Positions 4,862 to 5,633 of a stretch of 5,633 bases of DNA are shown one piece after another; the first letter of the stretch is position 1; every line of letters begins with the position of its first letter. The notes beneath the pieces are model-generated. The model was not told the origin of the DNA. It did no database searches and saw nothing but the letters and a program-made list of their open reading frames with translations. Source of the DNA: Marinosulfonomonas sp. (lineage in GTDB: Bacteria > Pseudomonadota > Alphaproteobacteria > Rhodobacterales > Rhodobacteraceae). The stretch spans positions 1 to 5,633 of the forward strand of contig WGBJ01000201.1 in assembly GCA_015494385.1 (NCBI GenBank), in the 5' to 3' direction. A program made the position numbers and the translations under genes.

Positions 4862-5633
4862 ATGAAAAACACTCTGCTTTCTTTTGGACACGGCTATTCG
4901 GCGCAGGCGCTGGGGCGTGTGCTGATTCCCCTTGGCTGGCGCGTGATCGGCACCACTCGGGACGCTGAAAACCTGCCTGCAATTTCCGAACAGGGGGCCG
5001 AGGCGCAACTTTGGCCCGGCTCGGACATGTCGGACGCACTGGCACAGGCCACCCATCTGTTGATTTCAACCGCGCCGGATGATGCGGGCGATCCCGTGCT
5101 GAACGCCTTGCGTGATGACATCGCCAACGCGCCCAACCTGAAATGGGTCGGCTACCTGTCCACCATCGGCGTTTACGGCAACCATGATGGCGGGTGGGTG
5201 GACGAGGACACCCCTCTGACCCCCGCCACCAAACGCGGGCAGTTGCGGGTCGAGGCCGAGGCCGCATGGCAGTCACTGGCCGCTGAAACCGGCCTGCCGC
5301 TGCATATCTTTCGCCTTGCCGGTATCTATGGCCCCGGGCGTGGTCCTTTTGCCAAGGTGCGCCGTGGCACCGCGCGGCGGATCGTCAAAAAGAACCAGTT
5401 GTTTTCGCGCATCCACGTCGAGGATATTGCGCAGGTTCTGCTGGCCTCGATCAACCGTCCCGATCCGAGCCGTATTTACAACGTCTGCGACGACAACCCC
5501 GCCCCGCCGCAGGACGTAATCGCCCATGCAGCGGAACTGCTGGGCCTGCCGGTGCCGCCGCAAGAGGATTTCGAGACAGCCGAAATGACGCCGATGGCGC
5601 GCAGTTTCTATGCCGAGTCAAAATCGGTGCACA
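4862..5633 (+). CDS. Atypical extended SDR, NAD(P)-dependent epimerase-like (YeeZ-type), 3' end cut by window
   Basis: The frame runs from ATG 4862 to the right edge without a stop, giving 257 residues. Relatives are about 280-290 residues, so some 25-35 are probably missing. An N-terminal Rossmann strand carries G-x-G-x-x-A (FGHGYSA, 8-14). Further segments are LLISTAPD (66-73), the extended-SDR segment STIGVYG (100-106), DEDTPLTP (114-121), FRLAGIYGPGR (150-160), SRIHVEDIA (182-190) and YNVCDDNPAPP (206-216). The usual catalytic YxxxK is absent: the matching stretch reads RGQLRVEAE (125-133), with Arg at both places. This is seen in the YeeZ-like atypical group, whose reaction is unknown, so it may bind the cofactor without classical SDR chemistry. 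No strong Shine-Dalgarno sequence precedes the ATG (GGGA at 4846-4849 is distant). It is divergent from paaA across a shared regulatory region. A link to phenylacetate metabolism is only inferred from position. Confidence 0.8.
   Translation, partial: MKNTLLSFGHGYSAQALGRVLIPLGWRVIGTTRDAENLPAISEQGAEAQLWPGSDMSDALAQATHLLISTAPDDAGDPVLNALRDDIANAPNLKWVGYLSTIGVYGNHDGGWVDEDTPLTPATKRGQLRVEAEAAWQSLAAETGLPLHIFRLAGIYGPGRGPFAKVRRGTARRIVKKNQLFSRIHVEDIAQVLLASINRPDPSRIYNVCDDNPAPPQDVIAHAAELLGLPVPPQEDFETAEMTPMARSFYAESKSVH

Noticed and set aside
1..5633. tRNA/rRNA genes, CRISPR arrays, insertion sequences, prophage or att sites
   Set aside because: I saw no regularly spaced direct repeats, transposase or integrase motifs, or tRNA-like cloverleaf. 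The genes are intact and compositionally uniform, so nothing suggests recent transfer.

Overview
This window reads as a piece of an alphaproteobacterial chromosome, most likely Rhodobacterales (roseobacter group). The evidence is the moderately high GC, the codon use, the character of every recognisable protein, and an intergenic hairpin/T-run element of a kind I associate with that order. The order-level assignment rests on recall, not on a search. The window is almost fully coding, and no stretch over 300 bases lacks a gene.

Layout. Positions 1-1132 (+) hold the 3' end of an FAD-dependent amine/amino-acid oxidase-type gene, followed after 14 nt by a small complete gene of the L-2-amino-thiazoline-4-carboxylate hydrolase-like family. 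Positions 4744-1141 (-) hold a complete paaABCDE operon for the aerobic phenylacetyl-CoA pathway. Positions 4862-5633 (+) hold a divergently transcribed, 3'-truncated gene for an atypical extended SDR (NAD(P)-binding, YeeZ-like). The paa operon and the left-hand pair converge with only 8 bp between stop codons.

How the genes work together. PaaA (catalytic diiron subunit), PaaC (structural ferritin-like partner) and PaaB (small bridging subunit) form the oxygenase. PaaE (FAD/NAD(P)H/2Fe-2S reductase) feeds it electrons, and PaaD (MIP18/DUF59 plus a cysteine-rich tail) probably serves Fe-S or metal-centre maturation. Together they convert phenylacetyl-CoA to the ring-1,2-epoxide. The other catabolic genes (CoA ligase, PaaG, PaaZ, PaaJ, PaaH) and a regulator gene are not in this window. 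The genes are tightly packed (1-nt overlap B/C, short overlap C/D, 12-nt gap D/E), except for a 78-nt paaA-paaB gap that contains a strong hairpin.

Regulation. The 117-bp region between paaA and the SDR gene carries a perfect 15-bp inverted repeat (arms 4776-4790 and 4805-4819). It overlaps a good paaA promoter (TTGACA, 16 bp, TATTGT) and a weaker divergent promoter toward the SDR gene. This is the clearest unexplained regulatory signal in the window. I found no wholly new system: the coding content is a recognisable paa operon, and the novelty lies in its operator, the intercistronic element and the neighbouring genes.
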